Positions 43,761 to 52,608 of a DNA stretch of 64,000 nucleotides are shown in pieces. The notes beneath the pieces were generated by a model that worked only from the letters and a program-made list of their open reading frames with translations, searched no databases and was not told the origin of the DNA. Origin of the DNA: Paraprevotella clara YIT 11840. GTDB lineage: Bacteria; Bacteroidota; Bacteroidia; Bacteroidales; Bacteroidaceae. The position numbers and the translations under genes are program-made. The DNA lies in assembly GCF_000233955.1 (NCBI RefSeq), contig NZ_JH376577.1:1-64000 (forward strand). Direction: 5' to 3'. Each line of letters starts with the position of its first letter. Within the stretch, counting starts at the first letter, position 1.

Positions 43761-46086
43761 CCGACAACCTCCTTTCCTTTTGCGCAAGTTCTATGATAAC
43801 TGTTCCCATACGAAGCATGGCATCCACGCATTTCCGCAATTCCATTTCGGAACATTCAGATTCTTGATGCAGCAGTTCATACAGGTTCCACAAGGGTTTG
43901 TCAGCACGGATAACAGCCCATGAACTTCGCTGACGGTGCATCCATTCGTCCAACGCCTTGCGGTCATTCCTCTCCATGATTTCCCGGACAGCCTGCATAT
44001 CCTTTTCTGTTTCGGTTATCAAACGGTCGAGCATCGCCCGTTTGTCACCATATGCAAGCAGAGAGGACAAGTCGGGAAGTTCATCCTTGTCCGTACTTGT
44101 CAAAAGGCATTTGTCTGATACAGCAACCAGTTCGGAAATGGAAAATGGCTTGAACAGGCAGGCGGTAAATCCATTTTCCAACAGCTCCTCTTCGCTGCAA
44201 CTGCCGGAGGCGGTCGCCACGACAATGGGAATCTCTTTCGAGTTGCTGACACTTGACGAGCGTAACAACTCCAACACCTCATAGCCGTTAATCTCCGGCA
44301 TTTTCATATCGGTTATCATGAGGTCGTATGTGTGCTGCCGCATGGCTTCCATTGCATCGCCAATAGTGGTGAACGTGTCGCAATGCACACCTATACCAGC
44401 ATACATTTCCTTTGTCATGGATAATACCATCGGATTGTCGTCCAATACGATGACAGAATAAGGTCTTTCTATATGAGCCAGACTTTCTGCGGCTGTCTGT
44501 TCTTCAATACCAATATCGGCAGTGTTCATTGGCAACTCCACAGTAAAACGACTGCCTTCTCCTTTTTCGCTTTCCAAGCGTATAGTGCCGCCAAGCATCC
44601 CGACTATCTGTTTCACAATGCTTAACCCCAATCCGAAACCGTCTTGCGTGGCGGCGTTGGAAAGCCGCTCGAACGCTCCGAACACTCGCTGTTGTTCTTC
44701 CGCACTCATGCCGGTTCCGGTGTCCTCTACTACAAGGGTCAGCCTATTGCCGTCATAGCTTATGACAAGTGAAACGCTTCCGGCATTCGTGAACTTGACG
44801 GCATTGCCCAGCAGGTTGTCGCATATCTGTATGATGCGCTCCTTGTCGCCATTCAGGATAATACCCTCCGGGCACTCGATGGTAAGTTTAAGATCTTTTG
44901 CTTCTGCTTGTTGCGTAAACTCCGTTTGCAACAGCTCCGCGATGTTTTCCAAACGAAACGGACGGACATTCGCCTGTTCCTTGCCGCTGTCCAAGCGGAA
45001 GAAGTCAAGCAGGGAGTTGAGCATGTCGGTCATTCTCTTGGAGGCTTGCAGGATATTGTCCGCATAACCGCTTATCTTTTCTTCTTCGTTGTCCTGCATC
45101 AGTTCCGCATATCCATGTATGGCAGTCAGTGGTGTGCGTAGCTCGTGGGTGATGGTGTGCATCGCTTTCTTGCGTGAGGCTATCAACGATTCGTTTTGTT
45201 TTACTGACTTTTGCAGTTGCCCGATTAAATCTGTTGTCTTACGTTTGTACTGCTTGATGCGGGTGGCATAGCGGTGAATGATGATGTATGAAATAATGAG
45301 CAACAGCAGCATGACACCCGTTATGATACCTACCTGCAAGAACGACTTTTCACGCATAGCGGATATTTCCGCCTCACGTTCCTGCAAGTCAGCCTGCACC
45401 TTGTGGTCCATCTGCTGGATAAGGGTTTGCAGTTGGCGGTTCAGTTCCGCATTGCGGCTGGCAAGGCTGTCGGCATATTCCGACAGACGATGGCTTTGGG
45501 CACGTTGTTGCGCTATCATATCACGGTTCAGTGTGTAGAGCATCGTGGTGGTGGTCGTCGGAGGTGCTTCCTGTTTCTTGCCGAACAACCCGAGAAAACC
45601 TTTCCTCCTCTGTTTCTTCGGCTCTTCCTGCCTGCTCGTTTGCACTATCACCGGCACCTGCTTGGCTATCCGGCGGTTGATGTCCGCCTGTTGTTCCAGA
45701 GCCTCCATGATGGCGCACAGCCGCTTTTCCTTGTCCTCCAGCAAGTGGCGCACGCTGTCTATGCGCACCGATTCGTAATGGCTCTTGAAGCGGCAAAGCA
45801 TACTATCCACCGTCATCCGTTGCCGCCGGTATGCCGCCACATCCTTATCGTCCCATTCCAGCACCGACTCGCCCAAAAGAGACAACTCCACCACACCCAC
45901 ATACGCATCGTGTGTTTCCTTGCGGAAGCGGTTGATTTCACGGTTCTCCCGTTCCAGCAACTCCAAGTCGCGCCATTCTCCGAGCCACGTGCAGATGATG
46001 CCGCCCACCAGCAGGACTATCAACAGATAGCCTGCGGCAAGCAGCTTGCGGAAATGCTTGGTAGTGGTAACGAATTGTTCGCTCAT
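43741..46086 (-). CDS. rteA: RteA, hybrid sensor histidine kinase
   Basis: A 781-aa inner-membrane sensor: TM1 at about 14-34 (LLAAGYLLIVLLVGGIICTW), a periplasmic region of about 230 aa, TM2 around 260 (GIITGVMLLLLIISYIIIHR), then H-box THELRTPLTAIHGY, N-box DNLLGNAVKFT, G-box GFGLGLSIVKQ. A receiver follows (VIVLDDNPMVLSM ... DLMITDMKMPEINGYEVL) and a C-terminal HPt-like helix bundle (DEWMHRQRSSW). It should relay phosphate to RteB. In CTnDOT it is cotranscribed with tetQ, which is absent here. Confidence 0.93.
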   Translation of the reverse strand: MSEQFVTTTKHFRKLLAAGYLLIVLLVGGIICTWLGEWRDLELLERENREINRFRKETHDAYVGVVELSLLGESVLEWDDKDVAAYRRQRMTVDSMLCRFKSHYESVRIDSVRHLLEDKEKRLCAIMEALEQQADINRRIAKQVPVIVQTSRQEEPKKQRRKGFLGLFGKKQEAPPTTTTTMLYTLNRDMIAQQRAQSHRLSEYADSLASRNAELNRQLQTLIQQMDHKVQADLQEREAEISAMREKSFLQVGIITGVMLLLLIISYIIIHRYATRIKQYKRKTTDLIGQLQKSVKQNESLIASRKKAMHTITHELRTPLTAIHGYAELMQDNEEEKISGYADNILQASKRMTDMLNSLLDFFRLDSGKEQANVRPFRLENIAELLQTEFTQQAEAKDLKLTIECPEGIILNGDKERIIQICDNLLGNAVKFTNAGSVSLVISYDGNRLTLVVEDTGTGMSAEEQQRVFGAFERLSNAATQDGFGLGLSIVKQIVGMLGGTIRLESEKGEGSRFTVELPMNTADIGIEEQTAAESLAHIERPYSVIVLDDNPMVLSMTKEMYAGIGVHCDTFTTIGDAMEAMRQHTYDLMITDMKMPEINGYEVLELLRSSSVSNSKEIPIVVATASGSCSEEELLENGFTACLFKPFSISELVAVSDKCLLTSTDKDELPDLSSLLAYGDKRAMLDRLITETEKDMQAVREIMERNDRKALDEWMHRQRSSWAVIRADKPLWNLYELLHQESECSEMELRKCVDAMLRMGTVIIELAQKERRLSDESICD

Positions 46087-46107
46087 TTGCTGTTTGTGTA
46101 AATACCG

Positions 46108-46236
46108 TTATTTAAAATACGCATATAGGTCGTGGAACTTCGCAGGTTCATGGATGAGAATGGCGGCCATGCTGCCTATGACCGCCACCAGAATTATATA
46201 TCCGAATAGAATTCTACTCCTCAATGAAACAACCAT
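46108..46236 (-). CDS. Small membrane ORF before rteA (42 aa)
   Basis: Minus-strand frame MVVSLRSRILFGYIILVAVI, a single transmembrane helix, then IHEPAKFHDLYAYFK and stop. It sits 29 nt after the preceding stop and 21 nt before rteA. The helix pattern is like the N-terminus of Bacteroidales histidine kinases, so it may be a truncated kinase start or a real small membrane protein modulating RteA. Confidence 0.5.
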   Translation of the reverse strand: MVVSLRSRILFGYIILVAVIGSMAAILIHEPAKFHDLYAYFK

Positions 46237-46265
46237 TCTTCCCTTATTTACAATTGTTATAATTA

Positions 46266-46859
46266 TTAAGGCATCTGACCACCGGCGATAGATGGAATTT
46301 CTGTTAGTATGGGATTTCTCGGGATTGAGTTAAAAATTCTTTGGCCACGTATGGCTTGACTTGGAGGAGCGTTTTCATTTACATCAAGCCGATAACATCT
46401 ATCGTTAAATGTTATAATTCCCCAAATACCAATTGTTCCTGGGATTCTCGCCAATCCTTCAGTAGGTTTAAAAAGAACAACATTATCTATTATTCGATTT
46501 TTAACCGCCCGATTCCATGATGTTTTAATACTATTGTTAGGCGTTGGAATATGAGCAACATACCTAATGCCATTGTGCCTAAAACTGGCCATATAACACC
46601 CCGAAAAACCTGAACTTAAAGTATCTATGCCATTTGAAGCAACGACTGCTATTCTATCCGCAATATATATGACACAGGCATAGTCTAATCTAAGAAAACG
46701 ATAGTTACGGGTATATCCTTTTATTTGAAATGTCAAATTACTTTGCGTGACAATCGGAGGGGTCAAACCTGCATTATAAATATTTTGATAATGAAACCGT
46801 GCAATATTTGTCATTACTGCTTGACTGTTTGGCAATCTTAATGCTTGAATCAAATTCAT
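46266..46859 (-). CDS. Unknown protein with a CNF-like Cys-His signature
   Basis: A 197-aa protein, no signal peptide, family not recognised. Residues 84-103 read GFSGCYMASFRHNGIRYVAH: an SGC motif (C88) followed by His exactly 15 residues later (H103). The CNF1 deamidase has LSGC with catalytic Cys and His at the same spacing (866/881), and BLF1 and CheD share the general layout. This suggests a glutamine-deamidase-like fold. Everything else is unassigned. It lies 4 nt after the DUF2589 gene, so it is part of that cassette. AT content is higher than in the flanks. Confidence 0.55.
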   Translation of the reverse strand: MNLIQALRLPNSQAVMTNIARFHYQNIYNAGLTPPIVTQSNLTFQIKGYTRNYRFLRLDYACVIYIADRIAVVASNGIDTLSSGFSGCYMASFRHNGIRYVAHIPTPNNSIKTSWNRAVKNRIIDNVVLFKPTEGLARIPGTIGIWGIITFNDRCYRLDVNENAPPSQAIRGQRIFNSIPRNPILTEIPSIAGGQMP

Positions 46860-46863
46860 ATAT

Positions 46864-47550
46864 TTACTTACTGTTACTTTCGTTTGTTATAGGCTCGATA
46901 CATGATGCCATTATATCCATCAGTTTAGACAGACCTTCGGTCTGCGGCTGCTGACTGGCTGTCACATGTATCTGGTATTTTGCCGTTTGGTTGGTCATGC
47001 GGGTGTTCTCGCGGGCGGTCGTGACTTTGCCGCTGATTTCCGCATTTATAAACCAATGTTTTGCAGAAGCTTTTGCCTCTACTTCTGCGTTGGTAGTGCT
47101 TTTTACGTTTGATGTATCGGTAACCTCCATCTGGAAATCTACATCCACGCGATCTATGAGCAGGGAAGGAATAGGCACCAATCCTATAAACGGAGCCTTG
47201 ACACTTTGTGACATTGTTGTCATTTTTCCATCCTGCTGTATCGGTCTTTTAATATCGAATTCCAATACACGAGCTGTTTTACCGTCTTCATCAAAAGCAA
47301 TTTTCTGGTAGAAATTCCATGCTGTCGCTGCCAATTCCTGTTGAGCTTCGGCTGCTGCAATAAGCGGCGCTGCAATCAGTTCCCGCATGGGAAGCCCCTT
47401 CAAATTGTCAGTCACATTCGGATCTCCAAGTACAGGGGATGTACCGTTATTTTTAGTCTCTTCCAATGCAGCGGAAATAATCTCTTTTGCTTGTCCGCTT
47501 ATATTTTCTGCATATTCTTGTTGCCCTTGGTTCTTTATTTCTTCTGCCAT
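46864..47550 (-). CDS. DUF2589 family protein
   Basis: A 228-aa soluble protein: an acidic start, then LPMRELIAAPLIAAAEAQQELAATAW, VLEFDIKRPIQQDGK, and PFIGLVPIPSLLIDRVDVDF, the DUF2589 pattern. A beta-rich C-terminal half ends in TASQQPQTEGLSKLMDIMAS. Function of the family unknown. It is 21 nt after a related gene. The two probably form a complex. Confidence 0.8.
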   Translation of the reverse strand: MAEEIKNQGQQEYAENISGQAKEIISAALEETKNNGTSPVLGDPNVTDNLKGLPMRELIAAPLIAAAEAQQELAATAWNFYQKIAFDEDGKTARVLEFDIKRPIQQDGKMTTMSQSVKAPFIGLVPIPSLLIDRVDVDFQMEVTDTSNVKSTTNAEVEAKASAKHWFINAEISGKVTTARENTRMTNQTAKYQIHVTASQQPQTEGLSKLMDIMASCIEPITNESNSK

Positions 47551-47571
47551 AACATTTGAATTTTAAAATTG

Positions 47572-48069
47572 TTAGATGTTTTTTACAAAATCGTCAATGA
47601 TTCGGGAAATGCTCTCCGGAGTCTCCTGAACCTTAAAATTGACGCAAACCTCCATGACATCATCCGCATCCGGTTTTATGTTGCTCATCTGCATCTGGAG
47701 ATTGGCTCTTTGTGGGCTGGATAACAATAAGTTGTTTTCTGGAATCTGTGATTCCACGCTTCCGACCTTCGCCTTGAACTTTATCTGCACATTATCCATC
47801 GCAAGATAATGATGGGATATCAAGGCTATAAGTGGAATATCAATAGTCTTGTCTCCAACCATGATTTTTTTTGATTGGAACGTATTTGCGTTATTTGCAT
47901 TTGTTCCTTCAAAAAGTCTGGTCAGATTTTGTATCTGATGATTCTGTAATGTATCTTGTGCACAGTTTACGGCGTACTGCAAACCATTCATAATATCAGA
48001 GAATGAATTGGTTTGAACACTGTCCGGCTCATCGTCATTATTTTTCTTGCCTCTGTGAAAAAGTCCCAT
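47572..48069 (-). CDS. DUF2589-related protein
   Basis: A 165-aa protein from MGLFHRGKKNNDDEPDSVQT. IDIPLIALISHHYLAMDNVQIKFKAKVGSVES and PQRANLQMQMSNIKPDADDVMEVCVNF parallel the I..LIPIPSL.ID.V...F and beta-rich end of the neighbouring DUF2589 protein. It begins 10 nt after the small ORF's stop. Unknown function. Confidence 0.72.
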   Translation of the reverse strand: MGLFHRGKKNNDDEPDSVQTNSFSDIMNGLQYAVNCAQDTLQNHQIQNLTRLFEGTNANNANTFQSKKIMVGDKTIDIPLIALISHHYLAMDNVQIKFKAKVGSVESQIPENNLLLSSPQRANLQMQMSNIKPDADDVMEVCVNFKVQETPESISRIIDDFVKNI

Positions 48070-48078
48070 GTTTTTAAT

Positions 48079-48222
48079 TTAATTACTTGATTTGTTGTCT
48101 TTAATGAGCACCAATCTTGACAATGTCCGGCTTACAGCTTCCATATTTACACTGGAGTCTATATTATTATTGACAATGCCTTGATGCCAAAACCAATATG
48201 GTGGATTCTCCGTGTGTTCCAT
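48079..48222 (-). CDS. 47-aa ORF with a strong Shine-Dalgarno, head of the DUF2589 cassette
   Basis: Minus-strand frame MEHTENPPYWFWHQGIVNNN to LIKDNKSSN, stop at 48079. It is preceded by AAAGGAGGACGTG immediately before the ATG, an unusually strong SD for Bacteroidales, where most leaders lack one. No membrane segment. Ten nt separate it from the DUF2589-related gene, so the four genes form one unit. Aromatic cluster PPYWFWHQG is striking. Confidence 0.65.
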   Translation of the reverse strand: MEHTENPPYWFWHQGIVNNNIDSSVNMEAVSRTLSRLVLIKDNKSSN

Positions 48223-48270
48223 CACGTCCTCCTTTCTTTATTGGGATTATACTTCAGTTAATGTTCGTTG

Positions 48271-48292
48271 CGGGCGGGACTTTTCCCGCCCG
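48271..48292 (-). terminator. GC-rich hairpin after the fimbrial operon
   Basis: CGGGCGGGA cttt TCCCGCCCG, perfect 9-bp stem, 6 nt after the stop of the last fimbrillin-like gene. There is no U-run, so it may attenuate rather than fully stop transcription into the DUF2589 cassette. Confidence 0.6.
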
Positions 48293-48297
48293 ACGGT

Positions 48298-50007
48298 TTA
48301 CTGCTTCCTCAAGGTAGGCAATGCTCCGTTAAGTTCGTAACGCCACTTTGAGCCTGCGTTCTGCAAGGCGGTGTTCATGACATCGACGGCTTTCTGCCAG
48401 GTAACGACAGAGTCGTCCACCTTCGTGGCTTCGGGGGCGGTGCTATGCTGATTGCGGTCGAAGCCTTGTTCCTGATTGTTCTTCCAGTAGCAGGCGGTCA
48501 CGACGGTGTAGTTATCTCCAAACAAGCCGCCGATATGTACATTGCCAGTGTTGCTACCCTTACTATTTACGTTGCCCGTGGCATAGCAGGCAAGGACGGT
48601 GCTTCCTCCGTTTAATCCCACTACACCGCCGCCTGAGAGATCCTGTGGGGAGTTAATTTCTAAGGTCACGTTGCCTGTGGCATAGCAAGCGGTCATGGTG
48701 CCCCATTTTTCTCCTGCCACGCCGCCGACATAGCGCGTTCCCTTAACTATGGCAGAGGAGCTGCATCCGATGATGGAACCGGCCTTTTGGCTACCCACCA
48801 CACCGCCGACACAATTCGTGCCGCTGACGCTGCCCGACACCGAGCAGTTTTCAATGGTGCCCCAGCTATATCCTACCACGCCGCCAGTATTGCCTGACAT
48901 TAACACGTGATTGCTTGTTATCTGTATGCCTTCCATCACCACGTTCTTCACCGTACCAGCTTTATCGAGATAGCCGAACAGACCCACAAATTGGTCATTT
49001 GTCGTAACGGTCAGCCCCTTGATGGTATGGCCGCGGCCGTCGAAGGTACCCTTGTATCGCTTTTCGTAGTTCGTGCCTATCGGCGTCCAGCCTTTGCCCG
49101 TCAGGTCAATGTTTTTGCCGAGGGTAATGTTAATGTCGGTCTTACCTCCGTTCACTAATTCGGCTACATTTATCAGACCATCGGCGGAGGTCACGGTGTA
49201 GCTGCCGTTGCCCTCTATGGTATATCCCGGGTCTTTTGCCGCAGCGAGGGAGACGGTGTAGGTATATTCACCGCCCGCCTGCCAGTCGGCAGCATTCTTC
49301 ATCTTATAAACGAAGGTCTTGGCGTCAGCGAAGGTGCAGGTAATGAAGGTCGTGCCAGCTGCCACACTTTGCGGGGCTACGAGGGCGGTGTAGGTGTTGC
49401 TGCCCTTGTCATACGGGGTGATTTCATCCGGATTGCCATTCTCGGTGGAGAGACCCGTCAGCCGCACAGATGCCAGCCCCTCGGTGTAGTCCGTCAGAAC
49501 GATGGTCACCCGCGCCGTGCGGTGGGTGAAGCGGAGCGTGGGGCTGCCGTAGGTCACCGTCTGCCCGTCGGCTACGATGAGGTCGCTGGTCTCAAAGTCT
49601 TTTTGGGCACTTTGGTTGGCTTTTACCTTCACAGCAGGCAGAGTTGTCTCGCCCTCGGTGTAGGGCCACCACGCTGTGACGGTGATGTCGTTGTGGTTGG
49701 TCCAGCGGTGAGGGGCGGTGGAGGTCAGCGTGGTGCTGGTGGGGTTGGCGGTGGAGGGCGTCGCGTTGTACGTCTTCACCATGCCGTTCATCAGGACTGC
49801 CACGCTCTGCACGCCTTCCCAGTTCCCATCCACGGGGGCACGGGTACTGGCGATGGCTGTCGCGGCGGGTTTCAGCCCCGTGGCGGTGAAGACGATGGGT
49901 GTGCCTTCCGCCCCTTCTGGCAGGAAGCCCGCTTCGTCCTGCGTGCAGGCGGCAAGGCCAAGCAGCAGGGCGATGGCTGCGGATATATGGATGGTTGTTC
50001 GTTTCAT
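48298..50007 (-). CDS. Fimbrillin-like lipoprotein with GLUG repeats
   Basis: A 569-aa lipoprotein: lipobox at LAAC21, then a fimbrillin-like N-terminal domain (TVTAWWPYTEGE, TLRFTHRTARVTIVL) and a C-terminal stack of GLUG-type repeats (GVVGYSWGTIENCSVSGSVS, GVVGSQKAGSIIGCSSS, GLFGDNYTVVTACYWKNN). GLUG modules occur on surface adhesins. A paralogue of the next gene upstream, including the end VVTWQKAVDVMNTALQNAG. Probably the tip or adhesin subunit of the fimbria. Confidence 0.8.
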   Translation of the reverse strand: MKRTTIHISAAIALLLGLAACTQDEAGFLPEGAEGTPIVFTATGLKPAATAIASTRAPVDGNWEGVQSVAVLMNGMVKTYNATPSTANPTSTTLTSTAPHRWTNHNDITVTAWWPYTEGETTLPAVKVKANQSAQKDFETSDLIVADGQTVTYGSPTLRFTHRTARVTIVLTDYTEGLASVRLTGLSTENGNPDEITPYDKGSNTYTALVAPQSVAAGTTFITCTFADAKTFVYKMKNAADWQAGGEYTYTVSLAAAKDPGYTIEGNGSYTVTSADGLINVAELVNGGKTDINITLGKNIDLTGKGWTPIGTNYEKRYKGTFDGRGHTIKGLTVTTNDQFVGLFGYLDKAGTVKNVVMEGIQITSNHVLMSGNTGGVVGYSWGTIENCSVSGSVSGTNCVGGVVGSQKAGSIIGCSSSAIVKGTRYVGGVAGEKWGTMTACYATGNVTLEINSPQDLSGGGVVGLNGGSTVLACYATGNVNSKGSNTGNVHIGGLFGDNYTVVTACYWKNNQEQGFDRNQHSTAPEATKVDDSVVTWQKAVDVMNTALQNAGSKWRYELNGALPTLRKQ

Positions 50008-50029
50008 GATGCGTGATGTTTAGGGTTCG

Positions 50030-51595
50030 TTATTGTCTCTTTTGCAATACGGGCAGACCGTCGGTGCCGAGTGCCCACTGGTAGTCGTTGTTGGTGAGAG
50101 CGGTGTTCATGCCGTCGACGGCTGTTTGCCATTTCACGGTCGCGCCGTCCACCTTCGTGGCATCTACCTTTCCTCCAAGATTACTGAATACTCCTTGCCC
50201 GGCATTGCCTCCCCAATAACAGGAAGTTATATAAGCGTAGTTATGACGCACTATAGCTCCAGATTCATACTCTTCCAATGTGCCGTTGAACCAGCAAGCG
50301 GTGATACTGCCATAATTTAAATCGGCTATACTACTAGTTCTACCATATGCAGAAATTTTTCCCGTCACAGAGCAGGCAATGATTTGACCATTATTTTCCT
50401 CCACTATTCCAGCTGCATGTCCACTACTGCCATACAGATTCACATCTATGAGTTGTAGGTTCTTTATCACACCACGTTCATTTAATAACCCAAAAAGTTC
50501 AGTAGTCGCTGCTGAAAAGTTTAATCCCGTAATGCGGTGTCCCTGCCCATTAAAGATGCCGGAGTAACCTGGTGGCCATGTGCCTACCTGTGTCCATTCC
50601 TTACCCGTCAGGTCGATGTCGGCGGTGAGGGTGCAATTTATCGATTCGTCTTTTTGGGCCGCTTTGTTCCATGCCAGTAGGCCGTCTGCGTTATAGACCA
50701 TGTAGCTGCCGTCGTCCTGTATAGAATAGCCCAAATCCTCAGCCTCGCCGCTCTCGCCGCCGCCGTCAGCCCAGTCACCGATAGTGCAGCCCTCTAACGT
50801 CAAGCCGGAGGCGTTCACCTTGACGGTATATTTATAGCGGTTGCCCGCCTCTAATACGACGTTGTTCTGTGGGCGGAAGTAGAAGGTGCCGCCGCCGAGT
50901 TCCACCCGGATGAACGGCTTGCCTGCCTCAACGGTCTGCGGGGCGGTCAGTGCCTCGTAGGTGTTACCGCTTGCGTTGTAGGTCTTGATGGCAGTCGGGT
51001 TGCCGTTATCGGCAGACAGGCTCACGAGGCTCACCGTGGCACCGTCCACGCTTGTGAATCCCTTACCGGGCTTCAGTTCGATTGCCACGCGTGCCGTTCG
51101 GTGGTTGAACTCCAAGGTCGGGTTGTTAAATTCCACTTTCCGGTTCTCAGCAGAGATGAAGTCGCTGTTCTGGAAGTCAGCCAATTTGCTTTGGTCTTCG
51201 GCCACCTTCACGGCAGGCATCTGTGTGATGTTGGCATTGTTGAAGGGCCACCATGCCGATACGGTAATCGGGTCGCGGCTGGTCCAGTAGTGCGGGGCGT
51301 TCTCGCGTGAGAGTGTGGCACTCTTGAAATCGGTAGAAGCCGTTACGGTGTATTCCTTTACCGCATCGCCCAACTTGAGTGCCACGGAAGAGACACCCTG
51401 CCAATCGCCGTCCACAGTGGCACGGGTGGAAGGGGCTGCCAGCGGCGTTGCCTCTACGGACAGTCCGGTGGTACGGATGACTACGGGGTATTTACCTTCG
51501 GGCAGACGGTTATCGTCAGCAAGTTCGTCCTGTGTGCAGGCGGTGAGGGCGAACAGCAGCGCGGTGGCTGCGGGGATAAATAATCTATGTCTCAT
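50030..51595 (-). CDS. Fimbrillin-like lipoprotein with GLUG region, paralogue
   Basis: A 521-aa lipoprotein (lipobox LTAC20). The same plan as its neighbour: TVSAWWPFNNANITQMPAVKV, TLEFNHRTARVAIEL, then a shorter GLUG-like region and a matching end VKWQTAVDGMNTALTNND. The two therefore arose by tandem duplication, then lost or gained repeats. 22 nt separate them. Confidence 0.8.
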   Translation of the reverse strand: MRHRLFIPAATALLFALTACTQDELADDNRLPEGKYPVVIRTTGLSVEATPLAAPSTRATVDGDWQGVSSVALKLGDAVKEYTVTASTDFKSATLSRENAPHYWTSRDPITVSAWWPFNNANITQMPAVKVAEDQSKLADFQNSDFISAENRKVEFNNPTLEFNHRTARVAIELKPGKGFTSVDGATVSLVSLSADNGNPTAIKTYNASGNTYEALTAPQTVEAGKPFIRVELGGGTFYFRPQNNVVLEAGNRYKYTVKVNASGLTLEGCTIGDWADGGGESGEAEDLGYSIQDDGSYMVYNADGLLAWNKAAQKDESINCTLTADIDLTGKEWTQVGTWPPGYSGIFNGQGHRITGLNFSAATTELFGLLNERGVIKNLQLIDVNLYGSSGHAAGIVEENNGQIIACSVTGKISAYGRTSSIADLNYGSITACWFNGTLEEYESGAIVRHNYAYITSCYWGGNAGQGVFSNLGGKVDATKVDGATVKWQTAVDGMNTALTNNDYQWALGTDGLPVLQKRQ

Positions 51596-51622
51596 AATCC
51601 TTCATTCTTAATTATTAATGTC

Positions 51623-52510
51623 TTACAGGTCGGCACCCGCTTCTCCACCGTCTATATCGTTCCACTTTGCAATGGAGGCTTCGCTGACTTCAAGGACTTT
51701 GTTGCGTACCTTGACGGTATAGGTATAATTGTTGCCCGCCAGCAGTGCGCCTTCGGGCACGGTGAGTGTGGTATGATATTCCTGACCTTTGTAATTCACA
51801 ACCAACGGCAGGGATGCAACTGTCTGCGGGAAGAGGATGACCGATGACGTGAGATTGCCGTCTGCCAGATTCATGGTCAGTTCTCCGGTCTGTGCCCCGT
51901 TGTCTGCGGTGGCAATACCGTCGGCCGTGTTGAACGTACCGGTGAGTAACAATCCGTCCAGCGTGTAACGTTCAGGCTTGACCACGCTGAAATTCACGCC
52001 GTCGCCCGCCTCGAAGGTAAGGGTTATCTGGCTCATGCGGTGGTGGAAGGAGTTGTCTTCACCGCCTTTGGCGGTTTTGTCGGTGAAGCTTACTACCGGG
52101 TTGTTTTTGTCTCCCGTGGCTCCTGAAGCAAAGAGGAAGTCGATGGCAGGCTGGTTCTGCTGCGCCGTGACATCGGTCGTGGCTGCGAGGATGCCTCCCG
52201 CCGCGTTGTACGGATAGTAGGCGCGGAAAGTATGGGTCTTTGTATCTTCTACATAGATGACCTTTCCTTCTGCCTCAAATTTCCCGTTTTTCAGGATGAA
52301 AGGCACGTTGCCGTACCGGGTATCGTTGCCGATGTCGGTGATGCCGATACGGTCGCCGCCAGTCCAGGTGGTTCCGCTGGCGCGGGTGGCGAGGGTGATG
52401 TCGGCGGTAAACTGGGCGGCCACGGGGTCACCGTTCAGGTTCTCGTTGTCGTTGTTGCAGGCTGCCAGTGCGAGGACGAGCGTTGCAAGTGCAAAAAATC
52501 TTGTCTTCAT
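51623..52510 (-). CDS. Fimbrillin-family lipoprotein
   Basis: A 295-aa protein from MKTRFFALATLVLALAACNN (lipobox LAAC18). Motifs ITLATRASGTTWTGGDRIGI and FHHRMSQITLTFEAGDG are typical of the Bacteroides fimbrillin (Mfa1-like) family; it ends in a YTYTVKVRNKVLEVSEASIAKW segment. A likely major shaft subunit. Alternative start MTDIMK 12 nt upstream. Confidence 0.82.
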   Translation of the reverse strand: MKTRFFALATLVLALAACNNDNENLNGDPVAAQFTADITLATRASGTTWTGGDRIGITDIGNDTRYGNVPFILKNGKFEAEGKVIYVEDTKTHTFRAYYPYNAAGGILAATTDVTAQQNQPAIDFLFASGATGDKNNPVVSFTDKTAKGGEDNSFHHRMSQITLTFEAGDGVNFSVVKPERYTLDGLLLTGTFNTADGIATADNGAQTGELTMNLADGNLTSSVILFPQTVASLPLVVNYKGQEYHTTLTVPEGALLAGNNYTYTVKVRNKVLEVSEASIAKWNDIDGGEAGADL

Positions 52511-52608
52511 TATATCTGTCATTTTATTTATTAAATTCCATTTCAATAATTGCTGCACCTCAGCAAAATCAAAGCAAGCTTGGCTTCTGCGTTCGGTTTG
52601 CTAATTAT

